Shown here: positions 27,952 through 27,961 of the stretch, one piece after another | Numbering within the stretch: position 1 is the stretch's first letter | Layout: the number at the start of each line of letters is the position of its first letter | From: Chara braunii | Taxonomy: Eukaryota; Streptophyta; Charophyceae; Charales; Characeae | Assembly: GCA_003427395.1 (NCBI GenBank) | Contig: BFEA01000169.1 | Location: forward strand, 1,173,343-1,201,303 | Length of the DNA: 27,961 nt | Direction of reading: 5' to 3' | Notes under the pieces: model-generated | What the model was told of the DNA's origin: nothing | Seen by the model: only the letters and a program-made list of their open reading frames with translations | Databases searched by the model: none | Made by a program: the position numbers and the translations under genes

Positions 27952-27961
27952 AAAAAAAAAA

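Overview
This is a repeat-rich nuclear DNA window from a eukaryote. The likeliest source is a streptophyte (green-lineage) genome. The clues are a retrotransposon primer-binding site matching plant initiator tRNA-Met, a chromodomain-bearing Ty3/Gypsy (chromovirus) polyprotein, GT-AG splice signals and abundant microsatellites. The pol sequence and the overall repeat texture remind me of the charophyte Chara, but that is an inference from memory. I see no complete, intact host gene. One base is unresolved (N at 19967).

Left part (1-9.3 kb): an AT microsatellite with a 105-bp duplication; copy 1 of a roughly 965-bp hairpin-rich repeat called SR1 here (about 310-1273); then an old chromovirus (1274-9269). 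That element keeps a truncated 5' LTR, a PBS, a gag frame with stops, a candidate -1 gag/pol slippery site, protease, reverse transcriptase, RNase H, integrase and chromodomain fragments, a polypurine tract and a 3' LTR with a 34-bp minisatellite. At least eleven in-frame stops and five frame changes make it inactive as read.

Middle part (9.3-18.6 kb): mostly non-coding. It holds a chain of hairpins (9.85-9.98 kb), a tRNA-like block and a long hairpin (10.5-10.7 kb), a possible protein-coding relic (10.9-11.2 kb), and several tandem arrays: 62 bp with an embedded GAAA-tetraloop hairpin, about 221 bp, 226 bp, exactly 66 bp x 6, about 125 bp and about 113 bp. There is one possible spliced exon pair (15.2-15.5 kb). 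SR1 copy 2 lies at about 17636-18604.

Right part (18.6-28 kb): nearly all recognisable signal is on the minus strand. A candidate type I hammerhead ribozyme (19014-19080) has every core nucleotide in place. A relic of the region just upstream of the reverse transcriptase of a Penelope-like retroelement (21317-22044) carries a CxC motif and ends in a (CA)n tract and a (TAAA)n-type tract. Further right are a possible exon (23059-23446), a + + - + foldback array (about 23483-23870), a broken long gene of unknown function (about 26570-23961), a 191-bp duplication with a co-varying palindrome, and a TIR element with an AT-rich core (27231-27951) reaching the window edge.

Hammerhead ribozymes are known parts of Penelope-like elements, so a ribozyme and a Penelope-like relic about 2.2 kb apart on one strand is the most interesting combination. 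The second is SR1: its two diverged copies keep hairpins in the same order although several stems have unrelated sequence.
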